From: Mucilaginibacter sp. L294
GTDB lineage: Bacteria; Bacteroidota; Bacteroidia; Sphingobacteriales; Sphingobacteriaceae
Length of the DNA stretch: 40,339 nucleotides
Direction of reading: 5' to 3'
Assembly (NCBI RefSeq): GCF_001636615.1
Contig: NZ_LGEK01000042.1
Location: 1 to 40,339 of the forward strand
A program made the translations under genes and the position numbers. Of this stretch, positions 23,554-31,624 are shown piece by piece (position 1 is the first letter of the stretch; the number at the start of each line of letters is the position of its first letter). The notes beneath the pieces were generated by a model. That model saw only the letters and a program-made list of their open reading frames with translations. It made no database searches and was not told where the DNA came from.

Positions 23554-24040
23554 TCTGACCAATGAAGCCGGTGGCATAGTGATCACCAAGATGGATGACC
23601 TGCTGAACTGGGCAAGGCTATCATCCCTTTGGCCATTAAGTTTTGGCATTGCCTGCTGCGCCATAGAAATGATGGGCGCGATGGCCTCTACTTATGATTT
23701 GGATAGATTTGGCGTGTTCCCTCGTCCGTCTGCGCGTCAGTCGGATGTGATTATCATAGCAGGTACGGTTACCTTTAAAATGGCCGAGCGTATCAAGCGC
23801 CTGTACGAGCAAATGCCCGACCCTAAATATGTTATTTCTATGGGGTCCTGCTCCAACTGCGGTGGCCCATACTGGCAGCATGGTTATCATGTAGTAAAAG
23901 GCGTTGACAGGGTTATCCCGGTTGATGTATATGTACAAGGTTGCCCGCCAAGGCCCGAGGCTTTAATAGGCGCTATATTAGAACTTCAAAAGAAGATAGA
24001 GACGGAGCATATTGTGGCGGGCGAGCAGGTAGCATCTTAG
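23543..24040 (+). CDS. nuoB: NADH-quinone oxidoreductase subunit B
   Basis: 165 residues; carries the terminal N2 iron-sulfur cluster that reduces quinone. Predicted ligands: the Cys38-Cys39 pair in [11 protein letters not shown], Cys103 in [10 protein letters not shown], and Cys134 in [11 protein letters not shown]. Overlaps nuoA by 11 bases and ends five bases before the stop of the convergent hypothetical gene. The other nuo genes do not follow: nuoCD are about 16 kb away on the other strand. Confidence 0.96.
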   Translation: MTPDLTNEAGGIVITKMDDLLNWARLSSLWPLSFGIACCAIEMMGAMASTYDLDRFGVFPRPSARQSDVIIIAGTVTFKMAERIKRLYEQMPDPKYVISMGSCSNCGGPYWQHGYHVVKGVDRVIPVDVYVQGCPPRPEALIGAILELQKKIETEHIVAGEQVAS

Positions 24041-24045
24041 ATAGA

Positions 24046-24480
24046 TTACATTCGGTCTAAATTTATATCAGATGCCCTTGTAGGTGTAAACAACATGACT
24101 GGCCGTGATGATGATTCAGGATTGAATAGAGTTTCTGCTAAGAATTTCACATCCTGTTCACTCATGTTATTATCTAACTTTCCTTTCCAATCCCAATAAA
24201 GCTTTTTATCAAAATCTACATGAAGGCAGCCTATGTAATGCTTTTCAAAGTCCTGGCCGCAATTCATAATATAGCGTTCTGATTTAAACTTTTCATCCAA
24301 ATCTTCATATTCAAGCATAGCCTTATATTCATCATCCTGCATTTGCCCATAAAAGTATAAAATCTCAATCTCGCCCGGTTTAATATCAGGGCGCCATTTG
24401 GAGTGCAGTGAGAATGGACTAACAAAAATCTCGCGCTCTCCGCCTTCGGTTTTAATGATAAGTATGTAAGAATTGAGCAT
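24046..24480 (-). CDS. hypothetical soluble protein
   Basis: 144 residues from ATG at 24480; a longer frame back to 24579 overlaps the divergent LysE gene and is rejected. Composition is that of a soluble alpha/beta protein, acidic, with no signal peptide or membrane helix. Notable segments are the N-terminal strand SYILIIKTEGGEREIFVSP and a central LYFYGQMQDDEYKAMLEYED. I do not recognise a family. A minus-strand TAAATTTA (7 of 8 to the -7 box) lies at 24499-24506. Confidence 0.65.
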   Translation of the reverse strand: MLNSYILIIKTEGGEREIFVSPFSLHSKWRPDIKPGEIEILYFYGQMQDDEYKAMLEYEDLDEKFKSERYIMNCGQDFEKHYIGCLHVDFDKKLYWDWKGKLDNNMSEQDVKFLAETLFNPESSSRPVMLFTPTRASDINLDRM

Positions 24481-24527
24481 GTCTTTAATTGATAAAGATA
24501 AATTTAGGTTTTTTTTGGCTATACTTT

Positions 24528-24535
24528 TAAATTTG
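24528..24535 (+). promoter_or_regulatory. -7 box for the LysE-type gene
   Basis: TAAATTTG, full TAnnTTTG match, four bases before the ATG at 24540; predicts a leaderless transcript. Confidence 0.5.
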
Positions 24536-24539
24536 CCGC

Positions 24540-25169
24540 ATGGGTATAGATAACTTTGTAACCTTCGCGCTAACCGCATTCCTTTTTATCATGACACCGG
24601 GCCTGGATACCATGTTTGTCATAAACAAAGCCGCAGGGCAGGGTAAAAAAGCCGGTATCTATTCGGCATTAGGTGTTAATGCAGGCGTTTTGTTCCATAC
24701 TGTACTGGCGGCGCTTGGCCTATCGCTTATTGTCGCAAAATCGGTATTGGCTTTTGCTATCGTTAAATATCTGGGCGCGGCTTACCTTATTTATCTTGGC
24801 GTTAATAAACTTATCTCCAAAAATAATGGCATCGTATTAACTGCGGTTGATAAAGCCGATAAAAGTAACCTGCAGAATTTTCTGTCGGGCGTGGTAACCA
24901 ATGTGCTTAACCCAAAAGTGGCCTTGTTTTTCCTGGCGTTTTTCCCGCAGTTTATCAAAAAGGAAGCCTTAAGCCAGTCGCTGCCCTTTATTATACTTGG
25001 GCTTACTTATGTGTTTTTAGGTTTAATATGGTATGTGTTGCTAAGCCTGTTCGTGTCATTCTTTTCCGAAAAATTCATCAGCAACCCCAAAGCCGGTAAT
25101 TGGCTCAACAAATTCTCGGGCGTTGCTTTTGTGCTGATGGGTATAAAAGTAGCATTCTCTAAAAAGTAA
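24540..25169 (+). CDS. LysE/RhtB-family amino-acid exporter
   Basis: 209 residues with six hydrophobic helices. Family motifs: FLFIMTPGLDTMFVINKA in helix 1, GKKAGIYSALGVNAGVLFHT after it, LGAAYLIYLGVNKL, and NVLNPKVALFFLAFFPQF mid-protein. Typical length. Exports amino acids or homoserine lactone-like compounds in related bacteria; actual substrate unknown. Ends 38 bases before accC but accC has its own -7 box. Confidence 0.93.
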   Translation: MGIDNFVTFALTAFLFIMTPGLDTMFVINKAAGQGKKAGIYSALGVNAGVLFHTVLAALGLSLIVAKSVLAFAIVKYLGAAYLIYLGVNKLISKNNGIVLTAVDKADKSNLQNFLSGVVTNVLNPKVALFFLAFFPQFIKKEALSQSLPFIILGLTYVFLGLIWYVLLSLFVSFFSEKFISNPKAGNWLNKFSGVAFVLMGIKVAFSKK

Positions 25170-25193
25170 CGTTTAACCTTAGCGCAGATTAAT

Positions 25194-25201
25194 TACATTT
25201 G
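25194..25201 (+). promoter_or_regulatory. -7 box for accC
   Basis: TACATTTG, full TAnnTTTG match, six bases before the ATG at 25208; predicts a leaderless transcript. Confidence 0.5.
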
Positions 25202-25207
25202 TTACCT

Positions 25208-26683
25208 ATGCAAAAAATACTGGTAGCAAACCGCGGCGAAATAGCTTTGCGTGTAATGCGTTCTGCCCGCGAAATGGGTATAAAAACTGTAGCTGTTTAT
25301 TCAGAGGCCGACCGCAATGCCCTGCATGTGCGTTATGCAGACGAAGCCGTATTTATCGGCGAAGCTCCTTCCAATCAGTCATACCTTGTTGGCGATAAAA
25401 TAATTGCCGCCTGTAAACAAACCGGCGCCGAAGGTATCCACCCAGGCTACGGCTTTTTGAGCGAGAATGCCGGCTTTGCAAGGCAGGTACGCGAGGCGGG
25501 TTTAATTCTGATCGGCCCATCGCCCGAGGCTATGGAAGTAATGGGTAACAAGCTATCTGCCAAAGCTGCCGCGTTAAAATACAACATCCCCATGGTGCCC
25601 GGTACAGAAGAAGCTATAACAGATGTAGCCGAGGCCAAACTGCGTGCCGTTGAGGTAGGTTTCCCTATCCTGATCAAAGCTGCTGCCGGTGGTGGTGGCA
25701 AGGGGATGCGCATAGTTGACGGCCCGGATGATTTTGAGGAACAAATGGGCCTTGCCGTATCCGAAGCCATATCCGCCTTTGGCGATGGCGCGGTGTTTAT
25801 TGAGCGTTACGTTTCTTCGCCAAGGCATATCGAGATCCAGGTATTGGGCGATACGCATGGCAATATCGTGCATTTATTTGAGCGCGATTGCTCGGTACAG
25901 CGCCGCCACCAAAAGGTGATAGAGGAAGCCCCGTCATTTGTGCTTACACCCGAAATTCGCGAGGAGATGGGTAAGTGTGCCGTTGATGTGGCGCGTTCTG
26001 TAAACTATACGGGCGCAGGTACGGTAGAATTTATTATGGATGAGAAGCTCGATTTCTTTTTCCTGGAGATGAACACCCGTTTGCAGGTAGAGCACCCGGT
26101 TACGGAACTGATCACGGGAATCGACCTGGTAAAAGAGCAGATCCGGATTGCCCGGGGCGAAGCCATCAGCTTTAAACAAGAAGATTTGAAGATTCAGGGC
26201 CACGCAATGGAACTGCGCGTATATGCTGAAGACCCTGATAATAACTTCCTGCCCGATATCGGCACCCTGCAAACCTATATTACCCCCAAAGGCCCCGGTG
26301 TTAGGGTTGATGATGGTTTTGAGCAGGGGATGGAGATCCCGATCTATTATGACCCCATGATAGCCAAGCTCATTACCTATGGTAAAGACCGTACAGAGGC
26401 GATAGAACGGATGATAAGGGCCATTGACGAGTATAACATTACCGGTATCACCACAACCCTTAGCTTCGGCAGGTTTGTGATGCAGCACGAGGCCTTTACT
26501 TCTGGTAATTTTGATACGCACTTCGTTAAAAAATACTTCACGCCCGAAAGTTTGCAAACCGGTACCGAAACCGAAGCGTTGATAGCGGCCCTGGTAATGG
26601 AGCAATTACTGGCCACAAAAAAGGTTGCTTTTGCAGAAACGGTTGGCGTTACAGAAAGCAATTGGGTTAAAAACAGGCGATAG
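25208..26683 (+). CDS. accC: biotin carboxylase subunit of acetyl-CoA carboxylase
   Basis: 491 residues from ATG at 25208 (the upstream TTG at 25199 lies within the promoter box). ATP-grasp enzyme that carboxylates biotin on BCCP. Motifs: KILVANRGEIALRVMRSARE, HPGYGFLSENAGFA, IKAAAGGGGKGMRIV (ATP loop), FERDCSVQRRHQKVIEEAPS, and FLEMNTRLQVEHPVTE. Full length. accB, which normally precedes accC, is absent here, so this may be a second copy or serve a different biotin carrier; the sequence alone cannot tell acetyl-CoA from another acyl-CoA carboxylase. Confidence 0.9.
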   Translation: MQKILVANRGEIALRVMRSAREMGIKTVAVYSEADRNALHVRYADEAVFIGEAPSNQSYLVGDKIIAACKQTGAEGIHPGYGFLSENAGFARQVREAGLILIGPSPEAMEVMGNKLSAKAAALKYNIPMVPGTEEAITDVAEAKLRAVEVGFPILIKAAAGGGGKGMRIVDGPDDFEEQMGLAVSEAISAFGDGAVFIERYVSSPRHIEIQVLGDTHGNIVHLFERDCSVQRRHQKVIEEAPSFVLTPEIREEMGKCAVDVARSVNYTGAGTVEFIMDEKLDFFFLEMNTRLQVEHPVTELITGIDLVKEQIRIARGEAISFKQEDLKIQGHAMELRVYAEDPDNNFLPDIGTLQTYITPKGPGVRVDDGFEQGMEIPIYYDPMIAKLITYGKDRTEAIERMIRAIDEYNITGITTTLSFGRFVMQHEAFTSGNFDTHFVKKYFTPESLQTGTETEALIAALVMEQLLATKKVAFAETVGVTESNWVKNRR

Positions 26684-26766
26684 GGGCATTTTCCTGGTTT
26701 TGAATAGTATGGATTATGTATCTTACAATAGCATTACTGCTGAAACATTAAACAGATAAATTATAA

Positions 26767-27516
26767 GTGCATTTCCCGGCTAACATACCCATTGGCAAAT
26801 CAAGTATCCCTATTCATTTTATATGTGAAACCCTGGCCTATACAATAGGTTACCGCTATTATGTATATTTAAAAAAACACAGCAAAGACCCTATTAGCGA
26901 TAATAGTCGCATCATCATATTTATTGGCGCGGCACTGGGCGGCTTTTTAGGCTCGCATATTATTGGTGTACTGGAAAAACCGGATCTGCTTACCCGGATG
27001 ACCGTATTTTACTTTATGGGCAATACTACAATAGTTGGTGGCTTACTTGGCGGGCTTATTGGTGTAGAGCTTGTTAAGAAAAAGCTGGGTATTACGGCCT
27101 CCTCCGGCGATTTAATGGTTTACCCTATTTGCTTAAGCATGATCATTGGGCGTACCGGATGCTTTTTTGCCGGCCTGGAGGATGGCACCTTCGGGGTGGC
27201 CAGCACATTGCCATGGGCCATTAACTTTGGCGATGGCATCCGCAGGCACCCTACCAATTTGTATGAAATTTTATTCTGGATAATACTATGGATAACCCTG
27301 CTGTTGATAGAGCGTAAGTATCAGTTCACCAATGGCTCTAAGTTCAAAATATTAATGACAAGTTATCTAACATTCAGACTGATGATAGAGTTTATTAAGC
27401 CTGATTATTTCTTTAGTTTTGGTTTATCGGTAATACAAATGGCCAGTTTGGCGGGTATTGCTTATTATTATAAAGTTTTCATCTATCCATCTAAAACTAT
27501 TAAAGCCTATGCCTGA
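26767..27516 (+). CDS. Lgt-like (prolipoprotein diacylglyceryl transferase family) membrane protein with altered active site
   Basis: 249 residues from GTG at 26767, about seven hydrophobic helices. The Lgt framework is visible: GNTTIVGGLLGGLIG, IGRTGCFFAGLEDGTFG, RRHPTNLYEILFW, FRLMIEFIKP and GLSVIQMASL. Compared with E. coli Lgt from memory, the essential His103 of the HGGLIG turn is Val90 here, Asn146 of the GRxGNF signature is Cys132, and the signature glutamate is shifted; Arg129, Arg204 and Glu208 are kept. So it is a paralogue, probably not the housekeeping Lgt. Its stop overlaps the radical SAM start by eight bases, tying it to that enzyme. Confidence 0.8.
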   Translation: MHFPANIPIGKSSIPIHFICETLAYTIGYRYYVYLKKHSKDPISDNSRIIIFIGAALGGFLGSHIIGVLEKPDLLTRMTVFYFMGNTTIVGGLLGGLIGVELVKKKLGITASSGDLMVYPICLSMIIGRTGCFFAGLEDGTFGVASTLPWAINFGDGIRRHPTNLYEILFWIILWITLLLIERKYQFTNGSKFKILMTSYLTFRLMIEFIKPDYFFSFGLSVIQMASLAGIAYYYKVFIYPSKTIKAYA

Positions 27517-28909
27517 GCGCCCTTATATTTATTATGACTTCACTATCAGTATATGCTCTACCTGCTTAAGGCGGGTTGATGCAAAGATTGTTTTTGAGGA
27601 CGATAAGGTTTATATGCTTAAAACCTGCCGTATCCACGGCTTTGAAAAAGTACTTATCGCTACAGATATTGAATATTATAAAAACTGCCGTAATTACGCC
27701 AAGCGCAGCGAAATGCCCCTCAAATTTAACCGGGAAACCCATTATGGCTGCCCTTATGATTGCGGACTGTGCCGTGATCATGAACAGCACTCGTGCCTTA
27801 CCGTTATAGAGGTAACCGACCGTTGTAACCTGGCCTGCCCAACTTGTTATGCCATGTCATCGCCGCATTATGGCCGGCATCGTACACTGGAAGAGATAGA
27901 GCAGATGCTGGATGTAATTGTGGCTAACGAAGGCGAACCTGATGTGGTGCAGATAAGCGGCGGGGAGCCAACCGTGCACCCGCAGTTTTTTGAGATACTG
28001 GATATTGCCAAACGGAAGCCCATTAAACACCTGATGCTGAATACCAACGGCATCCGCATTGCTAAAGATGAACAATTTGTGAAACGGCTGGCTACCTACC
28101 AGCCCGATTTTGAGATCTACCTGCAGTTCGACTCGTTTAAAAAGGAAGCCCTGGAACAGTTACGCGGAGAAGACCTGCGCGAGGTGAGGCGCAAAGCGAT
28201 CGAGAATTTAAATAAATACAACCTTTCAACCACTTTGGTGGTAACCCTGCAAAAAGGATTAAACACAGATGAAATTGGAGCTATTATAGACTACGCTTTA
28301 CTGCAGCCTTGTGTAAGAGGGGTAACCCTGCAGCCCACTCAGCAAGCAGGACGATTGGAAAACTTTAACCCGGCTACCGATCGGTACACCATGACGGAGG
28401 TACGCACCGCTATATTGGAGCAAACCAATGTTTTTACCGCGCAGGACTTGTTACCTGTTCCCTGTAACCCGGATGCCCTAGTAATGGGTTACGCCCTAAA
28501 ATTAAGCGGACAGGTGTTCCCGTTAACACGGATGATAGACCCTAACGATCTGTTGGATAACTCCAAAAACACCATTGTTTACGAACAGGATGAGTTGCTT
28601 AAAAGCCACCTGTTGCATATGTTTAGTACGGGTAATTCTGTAGATACAGCTAAGGAGCACCTGAAAAGTATAATGTGTTGTCTGCCGGATATTGATGCAC
28701 GTGGCTTAAGCTACGATAACCTGTTCAGGGTAATAATTATGAATTTTATTGATGCGCAAAACTTTGATGTGCGAGCCATCAAAAAATCATGCGTGCATAT
28801 TGTGAACAAGGATATGAGCATTATACCTTTCGAAACCATGAATATGTTTTACCGCGACGATAAAGCGGAATACCTGGAAATGTTAAGAAACGAAATATCA
28901 CCGGCATGA
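27509..28909 (+). CDS. radical SAM enzyme resembling archaeal tetraether synthase (Tes/MJ0619)
   Basis: 466 residues from ATG at 27509. N-terminal CSTC (Cys16, Cys19) with KTC(40)RIHG gives a rubredoxin-like or zinc-ribbon metal site. Next YGCPYDCGLC (Cys81, 85, 88) and Cys96, then the radical SAM triad CNLACPTC (Cys106, 110, 113) and GGEP at 151-154. Later cysteines are at 268, 319, 390, 391 and 428. The C-terminal block FIDAQNFDVRAIKKSCVHIV...SIIPFETMN matches the HFMDAYNFDxxRVxxCxIHY...IIPFCxxN pattern I recall for MJ0619-like proteins. That family couples lipid tails by C-C bond formation in archaea. Here it is coupled to an Lgt-like protein (8-base overlap) and a small membrane protein (4-base overlap). 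Substrate is inferred, not shown. Confidence 0.85.
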   Translation: MPERPYIYYDFTISICSTCLRRVDAKIVFEDDKVYMLKTCRIHGFEKVLIATDIEYYKNCRNYAKRSEMPLKFNRETHYGCPYDCGLCRDHEQHSCLTVIEVTDRCNLACPTCYAMSSPHYGRHRTLEEIEQMLDVIVANEGEPDVVQISGGEPTVHPQFFEILDIAKRKPIKHLMLNTNGIRIAKDEQFVKRLATYQPDFEIYLQFDSFKKEALEQLRGEDLREVRRKAIENLNKYNLSTTLVVTLQKGLNTDEIGAIIDYALLQPCVRGVTLQPTQQAGRLENFNPATDRYTMTEVRTAILEQTNVFTAQDLLPVPCNPDALVMGYALKLSGQVFPLTRMIDPNDLLDNSKNTIVYEQDELLKSHLLHMFSTGNSVDTAKEHLKSIMCCLPDIDARGLSYDNLFRVIIMNFIDAQNFDVRAIKKSCVHIVNKDMSIIPFETMNMFYRDDKAEYLEMLRNEISPA

Positions 28910-29157
28910 GCGAGGAAAAAAAGAAATTCGGAGATCTGGCAGTATTAGGTATTAACCTGGCTGTATTTGCTGCCTATACGCTTTTGGGGCTGTATAACAA
29001 TGCTGATGGGTGGTTTGTGATCTCGTTATGGCATGCTGCTGCCTGCGTTGTTATGGCTTTAGTGCAAAGGCGCTGGATATGGGTACTGGCCGGTGTATTA
29101 ATATTAGTTATTGGCTGTGCAACATGTGCCAACAACTTTCACCTGGATACAAAATAA
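28906..29157 (+). CDS. small three-helix membrane protein (paralogue 1)
   Basis: 83 residues. A polar start (SEEKKKFGD) is followed by three hydrophobic segments at about 9-27, 35-53 and 57-75, separated by a QRRW basic turn. The C-terminal motif IGCATCANN has two cysteines. ATG overlaps the radical SAM stop (ATGA), so it belongs to that operon. Clear paralogue of the next gene. Family unknown; may scaffold the enzyme at the membrane or bind its lipid substrate. Confidence 0.75.
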   Translation: MSEEKKKFGDLAVLGINLAVFAAYTLLGLYNNADGWFVISLWHAAACVVMALVQRRWIWVLAGVLILVIGCATCANNFHLDTK

Positions 29158-29178
29158 GTATATAAGTTGTGAATATTT

Positions 29179-29439
29179 ATGGATGAAAATAAACCCCGTA
29201 CAAGTGATTTAGCCATATTAGGTATTAATATGGGCATATTTGCAGCCTACACAATTCTGGGCTTAATAAGTGGGCAGGACGCTATATTCGGTGCCTTCAT
29301 TGTGGCTATAGTTCATGGCGTCATTGCATTCATTATGGCGCTGATAAAACAAAGGTGGATCTGGGCATTAGCCGGGTTACTAATACCGCTTATTGGTTTT
29401 GGCACCTGCCTGAACAATATAAAACTGGGGCACATGTAA
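29179..29439 (+). CDS. small three-helix membrane protein (paralogue 2)
   Basis: 86 residues aligned end-to-end with the preceding gene: SDLAILGINMGIFAAYTILGL, a middle helix, KQRWIWALAGLLIPLIGFGTCLNN. One cysteine of the pair is conserved (TC before NN) and the other is replaced. It starts 21 bases after paralogue 1. The duplication and retained motif suggest the two act as a heteromer or have split roles. No match to a named family from memory. Confidence 0.75.
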   Translation: MDENKPRTSDLAILGINMGIFAAYTILGLISGQDAIFGAFIVAIVHGVIAFIMALIKQRWIWALAGLLIPLIGFGTCLNNIKLGHM

Positions 29440-29527
29440 TATGTTATTCTGACTATTTTCCACATCACTCCGGTAGTAATTTAAGCAAATTAGATATTCA
29501 AAAGACACTCCATCCCTCAAAACTAAG

Positions 29528-29535
29528 TACATTTG
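29528..29535 (+). promoter_or_regulatory. -7 box for the Hsp70 gene
   Basis: TACATTTG, full TAnnTTTG match, 19 bases before the ATG at 29555. It separates the Hsp70 gene from the preceding cassette. Confidence 0.45.
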
Positions 29536-29554
29536 CGTTTTGTGATATATTACT

Positions 29555-31420
29555 ATGGCTAAAGTTTCCATCAACCTGGCAACAGGTTCAATACAAAAAG
29601 AGGATATTATTGTAGGCATCGACCTGGGTACCACCAATTCGCTGGTTGCTTTTATAGATCCTGATAAAAACCCTAAAGTTATTAATGATACAGGTAAAGG
29701 TGTTTTAGTACCCTCTATTGTGCATTTTGGCGCTGCCGGCGACATCAAAGTAGGTAACGAAGCCAAAGAGTTTTTGGTGACCGACCCGCAAAATACCGTG
29801 TTTTCGGTTAAGCGTTTACTGGGCCGCTCATATGCCGATGTAAAGAATTACCAAAACTTTTTCTCCTACAAAATTATCGACGACGATACCGAAAACCTGG
29901 TAAAAATTAAGGTTGGTGATAAATTTTATAACCCGATAGAACTATCGGGCCTGATATTAAAAGAACTTAAAGAACGTGCCGAGCACGCGTTGAAAACGCC
30001 GGTAAACCGCGCGGTGATAACCGTACCTGCTTATTTTAACGATTCGCAGCGCCAGGCAACCCGCGATGCCGGTAAACTTGCCGGGTTGGATGTATTGCGT
30101 ATTGTGAACGAGCCAACCGCCGCGAGTCTGGCTTATGGCATCGGCCTAAACCCCGATGAAACCAAAACCATTGCGGTGTATGATTTGGGTGGCGGTACGT
30201 TTGATGTTTCTATCCTGCAGATCCAGAATGGCATCTTCGAGGTGCTGTCAACCAATGGCGATACCTTTTTAGGTGGGGATGATTTTGACCGTGCCATTGC
30301 CGATTACTGGATAGAAAAGAACAACATAGATAAAGCCGAACTGGCCAATAACCGCGAGCTTACCCAAGAACTTCGCCTGAAGGCCGAAGAAGCCAAAAAA
30401 GCATTCGCGCATCAAAGTATATTTAATGAGAAAATAGGCGACATCTGGTGTACTATTGATCGTAATATTTTTGAGGAACTGATATTACCAAAGGTGCAGC
30501 AAACCATTACCGCTTGTCAAAATGCACTTAAAGATGCCAAACTTACCATTGCCGATATTGATGAGGTTGTGATGGTTGGCGGCAGTACCCGTACAACGTT
30601 AGTGAAAAAGATGGTGTCGGAGTATTTCGGTCGCACGGTGCATGATGATCTGAACCCCGATGAAGTAGTTGCCCTTGGCGCCGCTATACAGGCCGATGTT
30701 TTGGCCGGTAACCGGAGCGATATTTTACTGCTTGATGTTACGCCATTATCATTAGGGATTGAAACCATGGGCGGTTTGATGGATACCATTATCCCCCGTA
30801 ACTCTAAGATCCCGACTAAAGCGGGCAGGCAGTACACCACCTCCAAGGATGGGCAGGTGAATATGAAGATCGCTGTTTACCAGGGCGAGCGCGACCTGAT
30901 CAGCGAAAACCGTAAACTGGCCGAATTTGAACTGAAGGGCATCCCGGCTATGCCGGCAGGCTTCCCTAAGGTAGATATCAATTTTATACTGAATGCCGAT
31001 GGGATTTTAAAGATCCAGGCTATTGAGCTGCGCAGCGGTGTTAAACAGGAGGTTGAAGTAAAACCAGCCTACGGCATTACCGACGACCTGGTTGAACAAA
31101 TGCTGATGGACAGCATTACCAACGCCAAGGATGATGTAAACGCCCGTATGCTGATTGAAGCAAAAACCGAGGCCGAACAAATGGTATATGTTGTTGAGAA
31201 TTTCCTTAAAAAGAATGGCCAGTTATTAAATGCGGACGAAGTAACCGAAACTAATATACAAGTAGAAGCCCTTAAAGCCGCGCTGAGTACAGGTGATAAA
31301 GACCTTATCCACACCAAAATTGACGACCTGAATAACTTTACCCGCCCCTTTGCCGAGCGTGTAATGGATGTAGCTATTGCTACGGCCATGAAAGGAAAGA
31401 GCATAGAGGGTGGGGAATAA
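29555..31420 (+). CDS. Hsp70 chaperone, HscA-like
   Basis: 621 residues. ATPase domain motifs: [15 protein letters not shown] (residues 20-34), [68 protein letters not shown]. The linker [17 protein letters not shown] leads to a substrate domain and a short helical lid ending near residue 621, lacking the acidic DnaK tail. The extra N-terminal segment before GIDLGTTNS and the length fit HscA, the Fe-S assembly chaperone. No iscS/iscU/hscB neighbours are present, so the HscA call rests on family resemblance. Followed by a palindromic repeat. Confidence 0.85.
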   Translation: MAKVSINLATGSIQKEDIIVGIDLGTTNSLVAFIDPDKNPKVINDTGKGVLVPSIVHFGAAGDIKVGNEAKEFLVTDPQNTVFSVKRLLGRSYADVKNYQNFFSYKIIDDDTENLVKIKVGDKFYNPIELSGLILKELKERAEHALKTPVNRAVITVPAYFNDSQRQATRDAGKLAGLDVLRIVNEPTAASLAYGIGLNPDETKTIAVYDLGGGTFDVSILQIQNGIFEVLSTNGDTFLGGDDFDRAIADYWIEKNNIDKAELANNRELTQELRLKAEEAKKAFAHQSIFNEKIGDIWCTIDRNIFEELILPKVQQTITACQNALKDAKLTIADIDEVVMVGGSTRTTLVKKMVSEYFGRTVHDDLNPDEVVALGAAIQADVLAGNRSDILLLDVTPLSLGIETMGGLMDTIIPRNSKIPTKAGRQYTTSKDGQVNMKIAVYQGERDLISENRKLAEFELKGIPAMPAGFPKVDINFILNADGILKIQAIELRSGVKQEVEVKPAYGITDDLVEQMLMDSITNAKDDVNARMLIEAKTEAEQMVYVVENFLKKNGQLLNADEVTETNIQVEALKAALSTGDKDLIHTKIDDLNNFTRPFAERVMDVAIATAMKGKSIEGGE

Positions 31421-31448
31421 TAATCCACGCGCGTTATTTCGTTTTCTC

Positions 31449-31546
31449 CGCGCGTCATTGCGAGAAGCGTAGCGACGTGGCAATCTTCGACACGCATGTC
31501 GCCGACCTTTCTATCGAGGATTGCCACGTTATCGCTCGCAATAACG
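31449..31546. repeat. palindromic intergenic repeat, family 3, copy G
   Basis: CGCGCGTCATTGCGAGAAGC at the left and CGCTCGCAATAACG at the right; inner arms GTGGCAATCTTCGA and TCGAGGATTGCCAC. A partial CGCGCGTTATTTCG lies just before it at about 31428. After the Hsp70 gene, before a gene on the same strand. Confidence 0.85.
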
Positions 31547-31624
31547 GGTTTGTAAAATATGCTGTAATTATACCAAACACATAACCATAAAATGCGTTAT
31601 TTGTAGCAATCTAACTAACAGCAC

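Noticed and set aside
25934..26605. 223-codon minus-strand frame opposite accC
   Set aside because: Antisense shadow of accC; no recognisable domain and no promoter.
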